Positions 12,276-26,347 are shown, counted from the first letter of the stretch. The stretch: 64,000 nucleotides of DNA from Flaveria trinervia (GCA_025506515.1 CM046452.1:105882551-105946550); one strand, 5' to 3'. Translations and numbers: made by a program. The notes: generated by a model from the sequence alone, not told the origin.

Positions 12276-13237
12276 AATATACTTCACACATGCATACTAA
12301 AATAATACGAGAATGAAAAGTGTTATGCATATTTATGTTGAATGAAAATGTGTTACGTATAAATAACCTATGTGTGATAAATATGTTAAACTATGTTACG
12401 ACTTTTATTTGATATCTCCCTCTAGCTACACACATATATATATATATGTATGTATATATGTATAGAGGATAGTAATAAATAATTCTTTGAATTATGTGCT
12501 AGGTTTCATTGGATTTATCTGATTTTCACATAAGTATATGGCTTTTGTTACAAACATTCCACTATATCCACTATAATTTTGATACCATGTATTTATATAT
12601 TTTATTTGTCTCTTTAACAAACTTGTAACTTGATATGAAATAACTGAAAGCTTTTATCCAACACTGGGGATGGAGAACGAGTTCAAAGTATGACCATATC
12701 CACTGCATCTAAAGTTATTCTTGTAAGGACTCCAAATGATATTATTATTGTTTCTATATCATATTTGAAACTAAAGAGAAAACTACAAATGAAACTAAAG
12801 TATATATTATAACAATTGTTAAAAATTGCATGATGAAAAGATTAAACATGGTTTGTCACGGATGATAATAAGTTTAAGCTATATCATCTTTGCTTAAGAA
12901 ATGATTAATAAATTGATAATCCTTAATAAAAAATAATGTAAATGGTAATGGGATCCGACTAACCACGTGAGAGGGGGTGAGGGGTGGTTGTCAGCCGTCA
13001 TGTGAGATTGTTTGTTTGTATAATGTAATATGTATTATTATTTTTATCTCCATTATTGGACATTACTATTTTTATGTTTTTTTAATACTGTATATATTTT
13101 GTCACTTTTTTTCCCTCTTTGTAAATATTTGTTGATTCCATTAATGAATAACGGACAAATACGGGTTCAATTGAATTTTTAAATCATACATCCCTTACCA
13201 TTTTAAAGAGTAATCGGATAAAACTAAACAGTTTTAA

Positions 13238-13925
13238 TTAGGATTGAGCAAAACACCAAACTAACCGAACCATAATCAAAATAACCGACACAATCGAACC
13301 GATAAAACCGAAACCGCTAGAAAACCGACGGTTTGGTTTGATGATCTTTAAAAATCGATTTTTTTCGGTTCGGTTTTGGTTTTGCTTGTAACAAAACCGA
13401 AAATACCGAATCGAACCATATAATCAAACTTGTAAATTTAGAGGTGTGATTATATATTTATAAAATTATTTGCCTATTAGTTACTTATTTAACTTATGTT
13501 ATGTAAAATAGATTAAATATTTAGGTTTCAAGAATAATATTTAATTTTTTTATTTGAATCGATAGATTAAAATGTTTTATTGAATATATTCTTCTTATAT
13601 TTTATGAATTGTATTATTTTAATGTCAATTAAATTATAAAAATATATAGATTATATTTAGAGATCAACAAAATAATGTAAGGCCAAAGTTTTTAGCTTAA
13701 ATTCATTATTTTAAAACAATTTTTTTCTAAAACTTGAAGCACAAATGGTAAAATTGAAAAAAAACTAAAAACCAAACCGAAACCGAAGTTAAAACCAAAA
13801 ACCAAAAATCAAAAACCGAAAAAACCAAAACCGAACGGTTTTAATAACCTAGAAATCGAAATATCGGTTTTTGGTTTCGGTTTTAGGTCAAAACCGAATC
13901 AAACCGACCGTGCACACCCTTAGTT
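13238..13925 (+). repeat. CCGAAACC-rich dispersed element, copy 1
   Basis: Both ends are rich in AACCGAACC/CCGAAACCG words and flank an AT-rich centre of about 320 bp. The right end reads ACCGACCGTGCACACCC. The inner parts of the two ends are roughly complementary. A second copy in the opposite orientation starts at 62689. No coding capacity; the element class is unclear. Confidence 0.75.
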
Positions 13926-16632
13926 TTAATTAGTTACGGAGTGCATGTGTACTATTTTTACAGTTTTCATAAAATTATATGATAATTAAAATTTGGAGAA
14001 TAAATGGGATTTGGTATGTTAAAAGGACAAAAGTACCAATGTGATTTTAAGTAAAAATATCAAGTAAACTGTAACTATTAAACTTTTTCCAAAAGCCATC
14101 TCCTTGTTGTTGATTGTCGAGCCGGTGGAAACTTGTCGACCGGGGTGTGGAAAAAGTTTACAGGATCCGTTTTTTTAATGCTTGAGGTAGGAGCCTTTTT
14201 TACCAAAGGGTAAATGGGTAATACATCTGCTATTATAACTAGCAACTATCTTGATGTAGAACGATATATATTGCTTTGTAAGAAATAATACACATATAGT
14301 CATAAAAAGATGTAGATAAATAAAATAAATCTAAATATAGTATGATTACAAGAAGAGTTGAAATTGAAATTATGAAACTTGATAGATTAATTGATTAGTA
14401 AGTTGTTTATTACCGTCGAAACTAATTTTTTTTTAATGTTCTCGTCTATTGTTTTCTGGATTGATATTGCATTAAATTTGTCCATCTTAGACCCCAAATA
14501 CAGGGTCTCTTGAATTATTAAGTTTGAACATTGATAATGAAAGCCATAGAGGTTGCTTACAAGAAATTTTAATGTTAACTCACATGTAGCGTGGATAATT
14601 ACCCCTAGTTAATTATTTTAAGTGTAAATTTCTTGTGTCTCTATAACATATTATCTTTATATATATGTGTGACACCATAGGTCCTTATATTAACAATTTA
14701 TTTAAACTTGAATTCATCCTGTGAGTTAGGACTTTGACAAGTTCGAAGATGATCTACATCACATATCAATAGCAGATATATACTAAATGGAGTCGTTGGT
14801 TTGGAAGGTATCAGTTGGAACTTTAACATTTTATTGGTGGGCTCGTATTGCAAATTGGGCTAGATAAGGTGGGTAATATACGTTTGGGTTTTAGCAATCA
14901 GGCCCAGTGTTGCTACTTGCCGGTTTCTGTATGATTATTGTCACGAGAGTTTATGTACGATTGAACGTCATCAAATTAAATAATTTTCAAAACTTTTTTT
15001 TCGTTTGATAATTTACATACATATGCATTGGTAGTTTAACCTATAGATATGAAACACAATATGTACATCTGATTAGTTTATATGCAAAAGAATTCATTGT
15101 CTTATATTTTTAAAATTACATAGAAGTGAGTAAAACGTTATACTTCTATTATTTCTGTATAAAGATAAGATAAAATGTAGTTGATAGGAGTTATTATAGT
15201 TTCAAAGATAGATATTTTTAAACTTTAAAATAATCTTAACCCTATATGTGTGCGTGTGTGTTCTTTTAAGAACCATTAGTATTTTAAGAACTACGATAAA
15301 CCACCTTAAAACTTGTATGATATATTATACAAATTGACCCAAATACATATAAGGCCATGCGTGATAGCATCATTGTCGAGCTCATGGTTGAGCCAGGTGG
15401 CATGGGGGCGTGGCGCACATTGTTCTCTGGTTTGTTGGAAGGGGCGTGACTACCTCTCCGTGAGGCTTGTCACGATGTAAGGATGTGTTGAAGCTTGTGA
15501 CAGAGCCGTTGGAATGACTAGTTTGATTAAATTTTTTAATTTATACCGTAAATACTAACCAACCAATCTTATTTTCCACACAACAAACTATACACTACAT
15601 TCTTTCATATATCTATATTTCAAAAAGTAAAAAAAAAATGCTATGTTATCATCCACATTGTCATGATCATCTTCTTCCGACTGATCTAAGGGCGACCGAC
15701 TTTCGTGTGTGTTGTAGAAACTAGAGTAAAGTTCATACGTCGCCACTACAAGTGTTTTTAGTGTCAAGCACAAGACGTGCTAGAATTACCAGGGATTGTA
15801 TGACGGCTAAAAACACCCTTCTTGTCGATGATTACTTCTTAAAATCACTGTAGTAACTATGCTATATTTTTTATTTCATTGAAATAATTATTTCATATAT
15901 ATAATTTTTAAATATAACTGTAAGCATTGATTTATGGTTTTATAGTAAGTTTTTTCTTTTTTAATTTCCTGTGAAGATAAAATGTTAGCTTTGACTTTCT
16001 TTTAGTTATGTTAATTATTTTTAAACTTTTTTCAATTAATAATCATCAAGTATTTTTACAGAAGTATTAACACTCACACTATCATTACATCTTTTTACTA
16101 AGAGTGAGTGTGATTACAAGGCTTACCCAGGTGGTGACTACATAAGTTTACCGACACCGATAATCGATCACCTAGTAGTTCTTCAAAACTGTATTTAGAT
16201 TAAAGCATCATGATTCAACTGCCCAAAAGATTTATTTTCCACAATGAAACCTAAACTTAAGAAACGAACTCATACACCTTCATAGATTACAACAAACGTT
16301 ACAAGAATCGACTGATGTGACAGTAACAAGTTACAATACACCTAAAGTTACATTTGGACAAAAAACAATAAACGACCAAACCCCATTAAAAAAACAACCA
16401 ACACCATAAAAAACCCTTCAACCAGGTTAACATATGTTGGTTGAATTATGAAACTGGGGCATACAAACTTACAATTAAAGCTAAAAACCCTTAAGGGAAA
16501 TGTAGCCATATTTGTGCATAATAAAGTTAATGATGTTACAGACCCAATATATTGCAACACTATAAACTAATTCGATTAATATTTGGACACGCGTGACGAT
16601 CAAAATGCACGAATTGGTAATCAGCTGATCGA

Positions 16633-17171
16633 TCAATCAGTATCGACGCCATTGATCTCTTTCGTAATGGCAGGAATGCAGCTAGAACTCCTAGTGATGC
16701 CACCCTTTTTCGCGAGCCCATGGTCTCTAGGACTCAAAGATGTAGCCCTCAACCTAGTCTTTTTCAACATGTTTCTCATGGCCTCGGCTTGACACAAAAC
16801 CGGATAGGCTCGATCAAGTCTATTGAAGCGAGCACATGTGTTCATGTGACTACTCAACGCGACCTCTTTATTCCCACCGTTTTTCTCCATTTCATCCTTC
16901 ACGGCTTCTGAACACAAGCCGCATATCCACTTACCCAAAAACCGATTGTGCACCTTTTCCATGTACTCGGGGTGCACTCTTCGACCATACCACAACACTC
17001 GCACTTAGCATCCACTACCTCGGATATTGTGGTCAATGACTTGATATCAATCGCTTCTTTGGCTAACTCAAACGGCATTTCTGACATCGTGCGTTTGAGC
17101 TCATCGGACGATAGTCTTGGCGGGCGGCTAAGCGCGTAGGAGCTCGCGATGGTTTCGCCATGTGGTGCCAT
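16633..17171 (-). CDS. DUF1677 family protein, broken by a single-base frameshift
   Basis: A single-exon gene for a plant-specific DUF1677 protein of unknown function. The start at 17169-17171 opens MAPHGETIASSYALSRPP. The family core follows: DAKCECCGMVEECTP, then EYMEKVHNRFLGKWICGLC and SEAVKDEM, with CxCC and CxxC cysteine pairs that suggest metal binding. Further on come MNTCARFNRLDRAYPVLCQ and a basic tail with SLSPRD; the stop is at 16633. The first block is read in one frame, and everything from EYMEK in another. One base is missing in a C run (a G run on the + strand) at about 16970-16974. With that base the frame would be 540 nt, 179 residues, the family's usual length. I favour sequencing error; real inactivation would remove the second cysteine pair. 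A TATA box lies about 120 bp upstream. Confidence 0.88.
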
Positions 17172-17292
17172 GTTAAGTTACAATTATGGATTAAATAGTG
17201 AGACAATGGTGAAAATGGGGTTGTAATATATGTGTAGATTTTGATATGATGAATATTGTTAGCTTAGTGTAGAAGGGAAGTAACGTTGGGGG

Positions 17293-17300
17293 TATTTATA
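17293..17300 (-). promoter_or_regulatory. TATA box of the DUF1677 gene
   Basis: TATAAATA on the minus strand followed by CCCCC, about 120 bp upstream of the ATG at 17171. This spacing fits a leader of some 90 nt. Confidence 0.7.
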
Positions 17301-17309
17301 ATGAGCATG

Positions 17310-18965
17310 CGATGGGTGTAAAGTAGAGTGTTGTGAACCATGGTGATTCACTTGTCGTTGTTAAATAATTAATGGTGGACATGATTAATAATGAATGTTT
17401 CAAATGTCTACTTCATCGTTGGTGTGGGGATCATTAATTAATATTATTTAATTTAATGAAAAGATTACATGGGCCCTTGAAATTAGTTAGGGTTTACCAA
17501 AACTCATGTTATCTTTCCTTCTAAATGTATATTGGCATGTGTATATATAGCTTATGATAGGAATCATAGGCATCATTTAGGCATACTTTGATAGAAAATA
17601 TATATATACGCATAGACAATGTATAAGACTATAGATATAGTAAATTACAATAAGTTATTATTTAAGACTACTTATATTTTAAAACAACACCCCCGTCTAC
17701 GCATACTTTTAGTGTACATAAACTACAAACTTACTTTAAGAGTTCTTTTTTTGTTTTCAACACCCACAACCGGTTTTTTCTACTGACGCTTTAGAAAATA
17801 ACGTTAAATCGAGTATAACATTAAACATAAGTAATAGAGTGATAGGTGTGATTCTTGCAAAAACTACTAGTTTGTAAAAAGTGTAAGAAGCAAGGTGACA
17901 TCTAATTTAGTTTCTAGACATCCGTATCAATACATGTTTTCAAACCAAGGTCCATAATGACACATTCATAATAACATACTTTTTCATGAAAAAAATTACA
18001 TTTAGCCTTGTGCGAATAACAAAGATCATGTAAATTCACGATCCATATGACATGTCAAAAATGATAACAACACTATTAAAGTTTAATATATTACGTAATA
18101 ATTAACATGATAAAACACCATGTTAGCATGATGTTAACAACGATTCACACTATAGAACTTAATGTTCAAGAAACGATACCAACATATTGTATCGGTATCT
18201 AGTATATAGGTTCGAAAAAATGAATAAAAAAATAAAATTTAATTAAAAATTGAACAAATATAATAAATCTAATCTTTTACCACATGTAACCATAATTAAA
18301 CTTTAAGTAATTACAACTGTATATGTGTCAATCTCGATCATTAATTATATTAATTTTATTAAAAGTCAAATTGTATCCTATATGGATCGTTATACAAAAA
18401 TCTTGCTTTTTTACATCATACTCCATAGAGTGATAAAAGAGTGTGTGTATATAAGATGCAAGTTGATAGATAAATGGTTATATGGGTCCATCAAATCTCA
18501 GCGGGAGTTCATGTGTTGATAACTCAAACAATATAAACCCATTTTAAGCCACTTATTTTCTCGAAGATCTACGATACATCAGTATCGATCACCAATCCAA
18601 AAGAGGCTTTGGTTTCACGTGAATCACAGGGATCATGAAACAAAGAGATAAAAAGTCATAAAAACCATAAAAGTTGAACATAGCCCATATTAGCCCATTC
18701 ATGCGTATGGTTAGGGTTAGTTTATTCATGCACTTGCAGTTGCAGTTGCAGTTGATATCCAACCAACGTTTAATTATGTGGTCCATAAGCATAAACATTT
18801 ATAAACCCAAAATATCAGTGACTCACGTGGCTCCAAAATATCTTATGGACGATAGTAACTGATGTCCATATGGGTTCACGAATACGGCGTCTACAGCCTA
18901 TCAAAAGATTTAACCACCTTTAATTCACCAATAATTATGTTTTTTTATTGATACCCGTTCACAAA
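17310..18965. other. Intergenic, no recognisable feature
   Basis: AT-rich DNA upstream of the DUF1677 promoter. I saw no conserved coding segment, structural RNA or clear transposon terminus; short frames on both strands have no recognisable motif. Confidence 0.55.
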
Positions 18966-18974
18966 TAAATAAAA

Positions 18975-19440
18975 GAGTTATTGGGTTTTAATAATCCAAA
19001 TTTTCATTTATTTGCCGTGATTAATCCCAACTCAGGATATTTTTACAGACACTTCTAACTTTGAACTTATTTTCCTAGAATTATCCCTTATTAACTGAAA
19101 GTTAACATTTGTTAGTTTTTTGATGAAATAAGACTAACTTTGAACTATTTTTCAACTCCAGTACTGCCTATTCTCAATTAGGTCCGTTTTTCATTTTCTA
19201 ACATTCATCATCATCTGAAATCTACCTGCAACGAGTTTGGTAGTTCAAATAAAGAGGTGGAGATTGACGGGTTTTGGATGTAGAAGTTTCAAATTGATGG
19301 ACTTGATGATATATTTCAACTTTCTGTTTAGTGTTTTGGCCACAAAAACAGTTCACGTCATCATAAAACTAACAGGGTTAACTCTCAGTTAGTAAGGGAT
19401 CGTAGAGAAAAAACTTGAAATTATTAAAATCCAATAACCC
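18975..19440. mobile_element. MULE-type MITE with 9-bp target duplication
   Basis: A 466-bp element flanked by identical 9-bp repeats TAAATAAAA at 18966-18974 and 19441-19449, the duplication length of Mutator-like elements. The termini are inverted repeats: left GAGTTATTGGGTTTTAATAA, right its near reverse complement (GGGTTATTGGATTTTAATAA). The similarity continues inward, with CCCTTATTAACTGAAAGTTAAC answered by GTTAACTCTCAGTTAGTAAGGG. No coding capacity. Confidence 0.85.
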
Positions 19441-19449
19441 TAAATAAAA

Positions 19450-21162
19450 TACAACAAATATATATGTTGAAAGGAAATAACAATGCGGATTATAAATGAA
19501 ATATCAAAATTCTAAGAATGAGTAGAAGACAATAATACATGCATGGTTACTATAAACAAGTTATTTTACAGTTCTATAAATTTGAACTTACAATTTAAGT
19601 CTTGGTATGTTATATGTTTTAGTTCTATTTTAAACACGATTTTAAACTTTGAATCTCACATACCAGAACATAAATGCCGTAGATAATTATTCATCACTAT
19701 TTATGTGCACAGTTAATAAAAAATCAAACTTCAGTTTGATCAAATCACTAGTCTGCGTTTGACTCAAGAATATTTGTTATTCAAATAGATTGTTTATTTT
19801 ATTAAATAAGTTCTGTATGAATATATATTATTTGTATCGATCATGTGTTAAAAAAAATTCTAAACTACAACAATAATCATATAACATTGTATCTCAAGAA
19901 TTACTATTAAATAATATTAACTGCTTTGACAAAGAGGGTGTTTATTTTATGTGAAAAACTCTTCCAGATATCTTTTGTCTAAGTCGAGCAGACCATGCAC
20001 AGACGTTGAACTTTACAGAGTGTTAGTTTTGAAAGACTTTTCATTAGAAAAAGATATGTGCCAGATCTGCATAGTGCAAACTTAACACAAACACTTCTAA
20101 AGTTTTCTAAAGTCTACGGAGTATTAACCACCACCACCCATCTCCACCCACATCGTCTGCCTCCACCACTGTTCGCCTCCACCACTGTTCGCCCCCACCA
20201 CTCTCCGCCACCAACATCGTCCGCCTCTACCACCATCTGCCTGCATGCACCTGCATCCACCATCCGCATGAAATAAAATGTATTTTTATGGTTTATTGCT
20301 CATAAATTGTAAAAAAATAAATGATTTAAATAAAATGTATTTTTATGATTTTATAAAAATTATTGTAGTGTTATATAACTTTTATTTAAATTTTAATGTT
20401 AAGTGTTTTTTAAAGTTTAATAAATAGGTTTATTTATAATTACAAATTATTTTAGTAGTCTACATGTTAAAAAACAAACAGTATTCTTCTTACAGGCTGC
20501 AGACGTTTGATACACCTCATCTCCTGCAAATGTTTGTGTGATCAGCAGACAGCAGATATTTTGTTACAGAACGCCAACTTATGAAGGCTTTTATTAAATA
20601 TATATTTAAAAAAATAATGATATAAATTCAGTTATATTTACAAAACTTAACTAGGGTAATGAAGATTTAGGATATAAAGCTTGAAAAAACTTATGATTAA
20701 CCAAATACAATTTTTTAAATTTTCTAAGGAAATTAGTTTCCAAACCAATTTTTTATCTATATTTATAAATCACAAGCTCAATAAAGAGCCAAGCTCGGGT
20801 TCAAGCTTAGGAGAATCAGTCGAGCTCAGGTTCAAGCTTAGGAGGCCATGGCTAAGCGCGTAAATGTAGAACAGACTTGGGTGTTATATCTAGAACAATC
20901 AGAGTGTTTAGTTACAAAATTACAGATCCTTAAAGTTCTTCATTAACCACAACATTCATACAAAACCCCTGAGCCGAGATCTCAACTATAACAACCCCAT
21001 CTAAACATTAGATGGGCAATAGTTCATATGTAGTCTATTATGCATGTAGCCTTTCCTATGAATACAAAAATGTGGATGGTAAATGCTCGCCATTTAGCCT
21101 CGAGAAAACTAGTATCGTATAGATGAAGACCAAAAACATAGAATCGTACGTATAGACAGACA
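19450..21162. other. Intergenic region downstream of GCN1
   Basis: No gene recognised. It contains a CCACC-rich imperfect repeat (about 20122-20270) and a GAGCTC/AAGCTT-rich repeat fragment at 20770-20830. Segments with CAGACGTT and CTGCAGACGT words at about 19980-20010 and 20495-20520 may be the ends of a decayed MITE, but no duplication was found. Confidence 0.5.
20122..20270 (+). repeat. CCACCACTGTTCGCC imperfect repeats
   Basis: A C-rich patch made of degenerate 15-16-bp units (CCACCACTGTTCGCCTC and variants). It yields a short proline/histidine-rich frame that looks like an artefact of the repeat, not a gene. Confidence 0.6.
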
Positions 21163-24100
21163 TCAACCACTAGCTGAGTCGTCTTCGCTGTCATCACTTC
21201 CATCACTGCAACGATCCAGAGACAACCAGTTATGACAAAAACAACACAGGAATTAGATAACTAAAATGTTGGCATGTATCGTAAAAATGTAATAAATGGG
21301 TCAAAAAATAATTTAACTTCAGCAAAAGTTGAGTGTGGCAACAAAAATAGAGATGCCAACTTCAGTTTGGGTTGCGTTTTATCTCAGTTGGGCCAAGCAG
21401 AAAACAAAATAGGGAAATGAGGTTAAACATACTGAATGTCACCCAAAGTTTACTTTTAATACACAAAGCTATTTAAAGATATAATTGTTGTAATGATTTG
21501 TTTTGGTAATCATTATTAGCACATTCATCATCTTAAAACCTCTTTTTTTAAGAAAAAAGAACAAGTGGTTGTTAGCAAACACAACCTAACATGTTTCAAC
21601 CGGTATAAGAAAATGACCCATTTCATACTGAACCCATTTTGACTAGTCATGTGAGTCATGTATGCAATGAAGTGAAAGCATTTGCTATGATCCAATCTTA
21701 AAAACACAGTACCTGAATTCAGAAAGCTTTGATATTCGTCTCGCATCTAAGCCAGTAATATACTTTTGTGCTGCTTGAACATTTTCTGTCCCTGAAAAAT
21801 ATAATACATATCAGAAAAGCAAACTAGGGTATAACAAGCACAAATAATAGAAGTGGCAATTTTGACCAAATTACTTGCGGTTTGATTTAGCTTGTCTTTT
21901 ATCTCAACATGTTCAATAGTTCAAAAGTCAAATGGGTGAAATTTGTCCAAAATCTATCTTACATGCATACGTCAACCAGTCGCAATTCTTTATTCAAAGA
22001 TTTAGATTCTTATCGTAAAAGTATGGTTTTTGTATAATTACAATTTAACAATTAGAATTAAAAATAGCACATTCATAAACTATAAGCCCAAAGAAAGTAT
22101 ACCCAAAAGTTGGAACGTTTTGACTTGTTTTAAAACTAGCACACGCCTACCAGAACCCATTTTGGTCCATTACACAATCCACCTGACCCACCCATCTTGC
22201 CACATCTATGAAATAACAGAATGTATACCTTTTGTTAACTGAAGAGCATGCAGAGCGCATCTTTCTGCTGCAAGCCTCACAGGTGTGCTTCCATCTTTCA
22301 AGCATTCAGCCAGCATAGGACCGTACACTGCAACATGGATCATAATTGCTGTAGGATTTTCCTGCAATAATACCCTTATGTCAAGCTCATAGTTAAAATA
22401 AAAAATTCTCAAAAACATGGCGAATAAATTATATGTATATATACTTTGGCAACGGCTTTAAGTGCAAATAAAGCCCTCCTCCTGACTTCACTGGAATCAT
22501 CCTGCATGGCCGAGGAAACGGCCACAATAGTGCCCTTGTGTGCATTTGTGTTAGAAGGATCCTTCTGAACTTGATGGAGTAGAAGCCTTCCTAAAGCTTT
22601 AGTTGATGTTTCACGAACTGGGAACTACATAGAAAAAGTTTTCAGAAAGATGTCGTAATTTATGTGTCACAAAAATGAAACGAGGGGGAAGTTTCACATT
22701 TTCACCCGTTTACATATAACAAGCACTGAAATGTTAAAACAACCTAACATTTTCAGGTAAACTGACCTGGCCCGAACATAAAAAACCCATAATGACCAAC
22801 CCAATCACAAGTTACCAGATCATTTGGACCCATTAACCAACCCTATCCTCCCATTTAAGACTATAATAATTATTAAAACATGAAAAAACCTTTTCATCCT
22901 TCAAGTTATTTTTGAGGCAGTCAGCAACGAGTGTGAATGATGAAGATGCTGATATCACTGTAGGAATATGCCTTAGCATTGATGAGATAGTAAGAAGTGA
23001 ACCATGCCTAGCAGACCAGCTAGCGGATGAAGCATTGTCTGTAAGTTCCTCAAGTAGTTCAAATATTTGATCATTTTCCAAATGCTGCAATTAATAAAAA
23101 ATACTAGTTAAGAGACCCCAGAAGCCAATGAACATTACAAGATATTCAGATAATAGGATATTGTGAAAAGTATGCAACATAAGAACATATAGTAGATATA
23201 TTGCGCATTCAACCAACAAAAACTTCAAAACAAAGAATCAGAAACCAAAAAGAGCTAGAAACAGCAATTCCAATCAATTTGCTTACAGAGCTAGAAACAC
23301 AGGTATATCTTAATGCAATCATCTCCACACTATATAAATAGATGAACTTTAATCTGAGTCAACCCAAACCCCCCACAACCTGTGCACTTTGCCATCTCTA
23401 TCCAAAACTTAAAAACATAAACAAGTGATCTAGGTAAGAAAAGAAGGAACCTAAGAGAAATATAACAAAGCACATAACACAAACCTCAGATAGAATGCCC
23501 AAAATTCTTGCTGAAGAACCTCGTATCGAGTCATCCTCATTGTATATCAACTCCTTCAAATAATCGAAGACACGAGTCTTAACGGGAGCACTAACACTCT
23601 TCCCAGCATGCTTGATAACACCTTTTAACGCTGACAATATCGCCTCACGTACTCCACCATCAAATGCCTAGTAATATGTAAAATTATCAATGTCAGACAA
23701 TTTAAAATTTATGAGCAACATATGGTTAAAAAACATGCACACACACAAGCATAACCTGCAAGTTGGATAGAAGATCGCCAACCAGAGGATCAACCCTGGT
23801 GCTTAGTGCACTAAGCTTCCCAAGTGCTGATGCAGCACTTGAACGAACAGTCCTGCATTGGTGTTCAAATAGTAAAGCGAATGAGAATGCCCATTTAAAC
23901 AATAAAAAAAATAAAAATCTTACCTTGTGCTGTCTTGCAAGCATTTGACAAAGGTGGTCTGCAGCTGGGGAAGAAAAGGTTTTAGAGCAATCCCACCCTT
24001 TCCTATTATGATGGTCAATGTTGACAAAATAGCACTTTTCACTTGCCATGAGAACCTATCGCCTATAATTCGAATCAACGGCCTGTAATGATTAAAATAA

Positions 24101-26347
24101 AACAGAAAAGTCAAGAAACTAATAGAACATGGATAAAAAATATTTAAATTCAAGACAGTCTGTCTTTGAGTACAGTTATCCTTGTAAAAAAATATTAATC
24201 ACAAGCCAGAAAGTCATTATAACACACAAGACAAAAGATATGATAAGGAAAAGAAGACATGAAGGAGAAAGCTTCAGTTCTTTAAATCTGAGGTGGCAAT
24301 TTTAATCTGCTTGCATGGATATGATTCAGGTTGTATTTTGTTAATAATACATCAAAAGGGTTAGAAAACACTACTAGGAAAGGGTTTAAATAGATTAAAG
24401 TCGGATAAAGTTTGTTTAAAGCAATAAACCTATAGGTCATTTTTATTTTAATTATATTTATAATGTAGTTTGTAAAAATATACTAATACATTAATTAGCG
24501 AAAAACAAGGCATGATACTTACCCTGTAATAGGAATAACAAACTCCTTGAGTGCTTTCTCGCTTGTTACCTCAATTAGTTCTCCAAGACCCTGGGCAGCC
24601 TGTTCTCTTAATTCTGCTGACCCACTTATCAGGCCCTGAAGTTCAATCAAAAAGATAAAACAAATATTATCGACAATGATAACTATTAGGCAGGAATTTA
24701 AAACTCAATATTTGTTCAAACTATAATAAAAAGTAAAGTGAAGTTGGGCCAAATACAGAACAAACCAAATATTGTCATCTTGAAACGCCTCACGTTTGTT
24801 TGCGACAACCACAACTAATTCTCTTTATAATTCATAGTTAACTTGTCAAAGTTCATGCAGGTCTTCTCCTTAATATTATAAGCAATACTATGTTTTTTAA
24901 GAAATATTATGGAAGATACTTTTGTTTCATTTGAGAAATGTACTTTACTTGATATTTGAGTTCTATAGTACACCACCAACTTTTGTAGCAAAAAGCTACT
25001 AATAAATGTTTATCTCCAACTAAGCTCACCCATAAAAAAAGCAGCTAAAAATGATTTTTCCAAACTAAGCTTGCACAACGATAATAAGTACCTGAAGATA
25101 TATGGGAAGCAATGGCTGAAGAGCTTTTGGGAGACAAAAACCAGGTATAACAATGGGCCCGCCCTGTACATTAATCAACATATAAATAGTGTTTAAGATG
25201 CATTATGTTCAACAAAGCGTTGAAATCATAGCAAAACATAAATGCATTAATAATATATTAACAATGTTGTAACACTGAAAAGCAGGGGTGGTTATGTTTC
25301 ATCTCTAACATGTTGAATAGAAAAAACCAAAAAAGAAGAAGCTAAGTTTAAATATTATTCAAATGACTCTAAAGTTGTCTGATGGGTATTGTGTTGCATT
25401 TGATATGAAAAGGCCAAATCTTGAATAATGTTATTTATGTAATCATATTTGACACGCTAGTCATCTAAAAGAAAGGGCAAATTGCCAAAAAAATGTCGAT
25501 GAATATTTCAAATTTGAGAAGTGGGTGAGAGTAATTCGCTTTCTTATCGAAAGGAATGAAAGTTAAGGTTTTGACAAACTTACAAGATTAATAGCTATTT
25601 ATGACAAATAAAAAAATCAAAGTTCAAATATAAACAAACAAGAGACCAAAACTTCGTTTCAGATTTAAACCGACCCAAGTACCCAGCCATAAATGTTTTT
25701 AAGCTGTACCAAAAAACATTATCCACCACGTCATTTTAACGTATAAAACATCCTAAATCGATTTTCAGTTAAAAATAATATTGGTATAAAAATAATTTAG
25801 TTTTGTAGTTGATATTCAAAACACTAATCAATTAAAACAAAAGTAGGAGAAATAGCACTTGAGGTTCCAACCTGACCCAGCACTCTAAATTGCCCCCTCA
25901 ATTACCCGTTTCCCCTAACCAGTTGTGACTTGTAAGGCAACCCGACCAACCAATAATTTTACCAGCTGTAGCAAAATTTAAAATACACTGTTAAAAGGAC
26001 AACCACAATTTCACCTTTTTCTTTCTACGTTCCTTGTCTCTAGATGTAGAAACAGCATCACGGACTAATTTTATATATGATGGGAGATTTTCTTTTGGAA
26101 CTGAACCAACAACTCTTGAAAGTGCTTCCCAGGCAGCCTGTTATACAAATTAGAAGATACACAAAAAGGGAATATGAAAAGTAATGATGATTTGAAATAA
26201 AATATATTACCAATACAGTAGCAGGATCTGAGTCACTCAGCAAAATGATGAGCGTGGACATCATATTTGGTGCTTCATCCACCAGATACAATTTACTGTT
26301 TTTGAAGAAATATCCAATTAATATGCAGAACTGCACCTAATTGAAGC
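21163..26347 (-). other. GCN1: GCN1 coding exons 48-59 (C-terminal HEAT repeats)
   Basis: Exons: 26211-26347, 26015-26137, 25092-25163, 24523-24635, 23924-24082, 23756-23852, 23485-23667, 22890-23084, 22445-22624, 22229-22361, 21713-21791, 21163-21205. Landmarks: IGYFFKNSKLYLVDEAPNM, DAVSTSRDKERRKKK, SGSAELREQAAQGLGELIE, QTTFVKCLQDSTR, AECLKDGSTPVRLAAERCA and the final TENVQAAQKYITGLDARR. The tail is acidic and serine-rich, as in other plants. Exon 48 lacks one T (TTT run at about 26320 on the + strand side), just before LIGYFF. Upstream of exon 48 lies the 6.5-kb transposon-filled intron 47. Confidence 0.92.

Larger units (their letters stand above)
9252..16632. other. Gene-poor intergenic region of about 7.4 kb
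   Basis: Very AT-rich. On both strands I saw no reading frame with recognisable protein similarity, no tRNA and no rRNA. It holds a direct repeat at 11762-11821, a 16-bp tandem array at 12196-12275, a TATG-rich stretch at about 12430-12465, and a CCGAAACC-rich element at 13238-13925. A more GC-rich stretch at 15355-15510 looks like an old transposon fragment but has no convincing ends. Confidence 0.6.

Noticed and set aside
15355..15510. GC-richer patch that might be a gene fragment or MITE
   Set aside because: No open frame with a recognisable motif and no paired termini.
16633..17171. Two overlapping minus-strand genes of 90 and 123 codons
   Set aside because: Together they give one complete DUF1677 protein; the overlap is the result of one missing base.
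20058..20276. Short proline/histidine-rich frame
   Set aside because: It is produced by imperfect CCACC repeats; no family similarity is visible.
19925..20590. Possible hAT-type MITE with CAGACGTT / CTGCAGACGT words near both ends
   Set aside because: No terminal inverted repeat with matching 8-bp duplication could be defined; left as intergenic.
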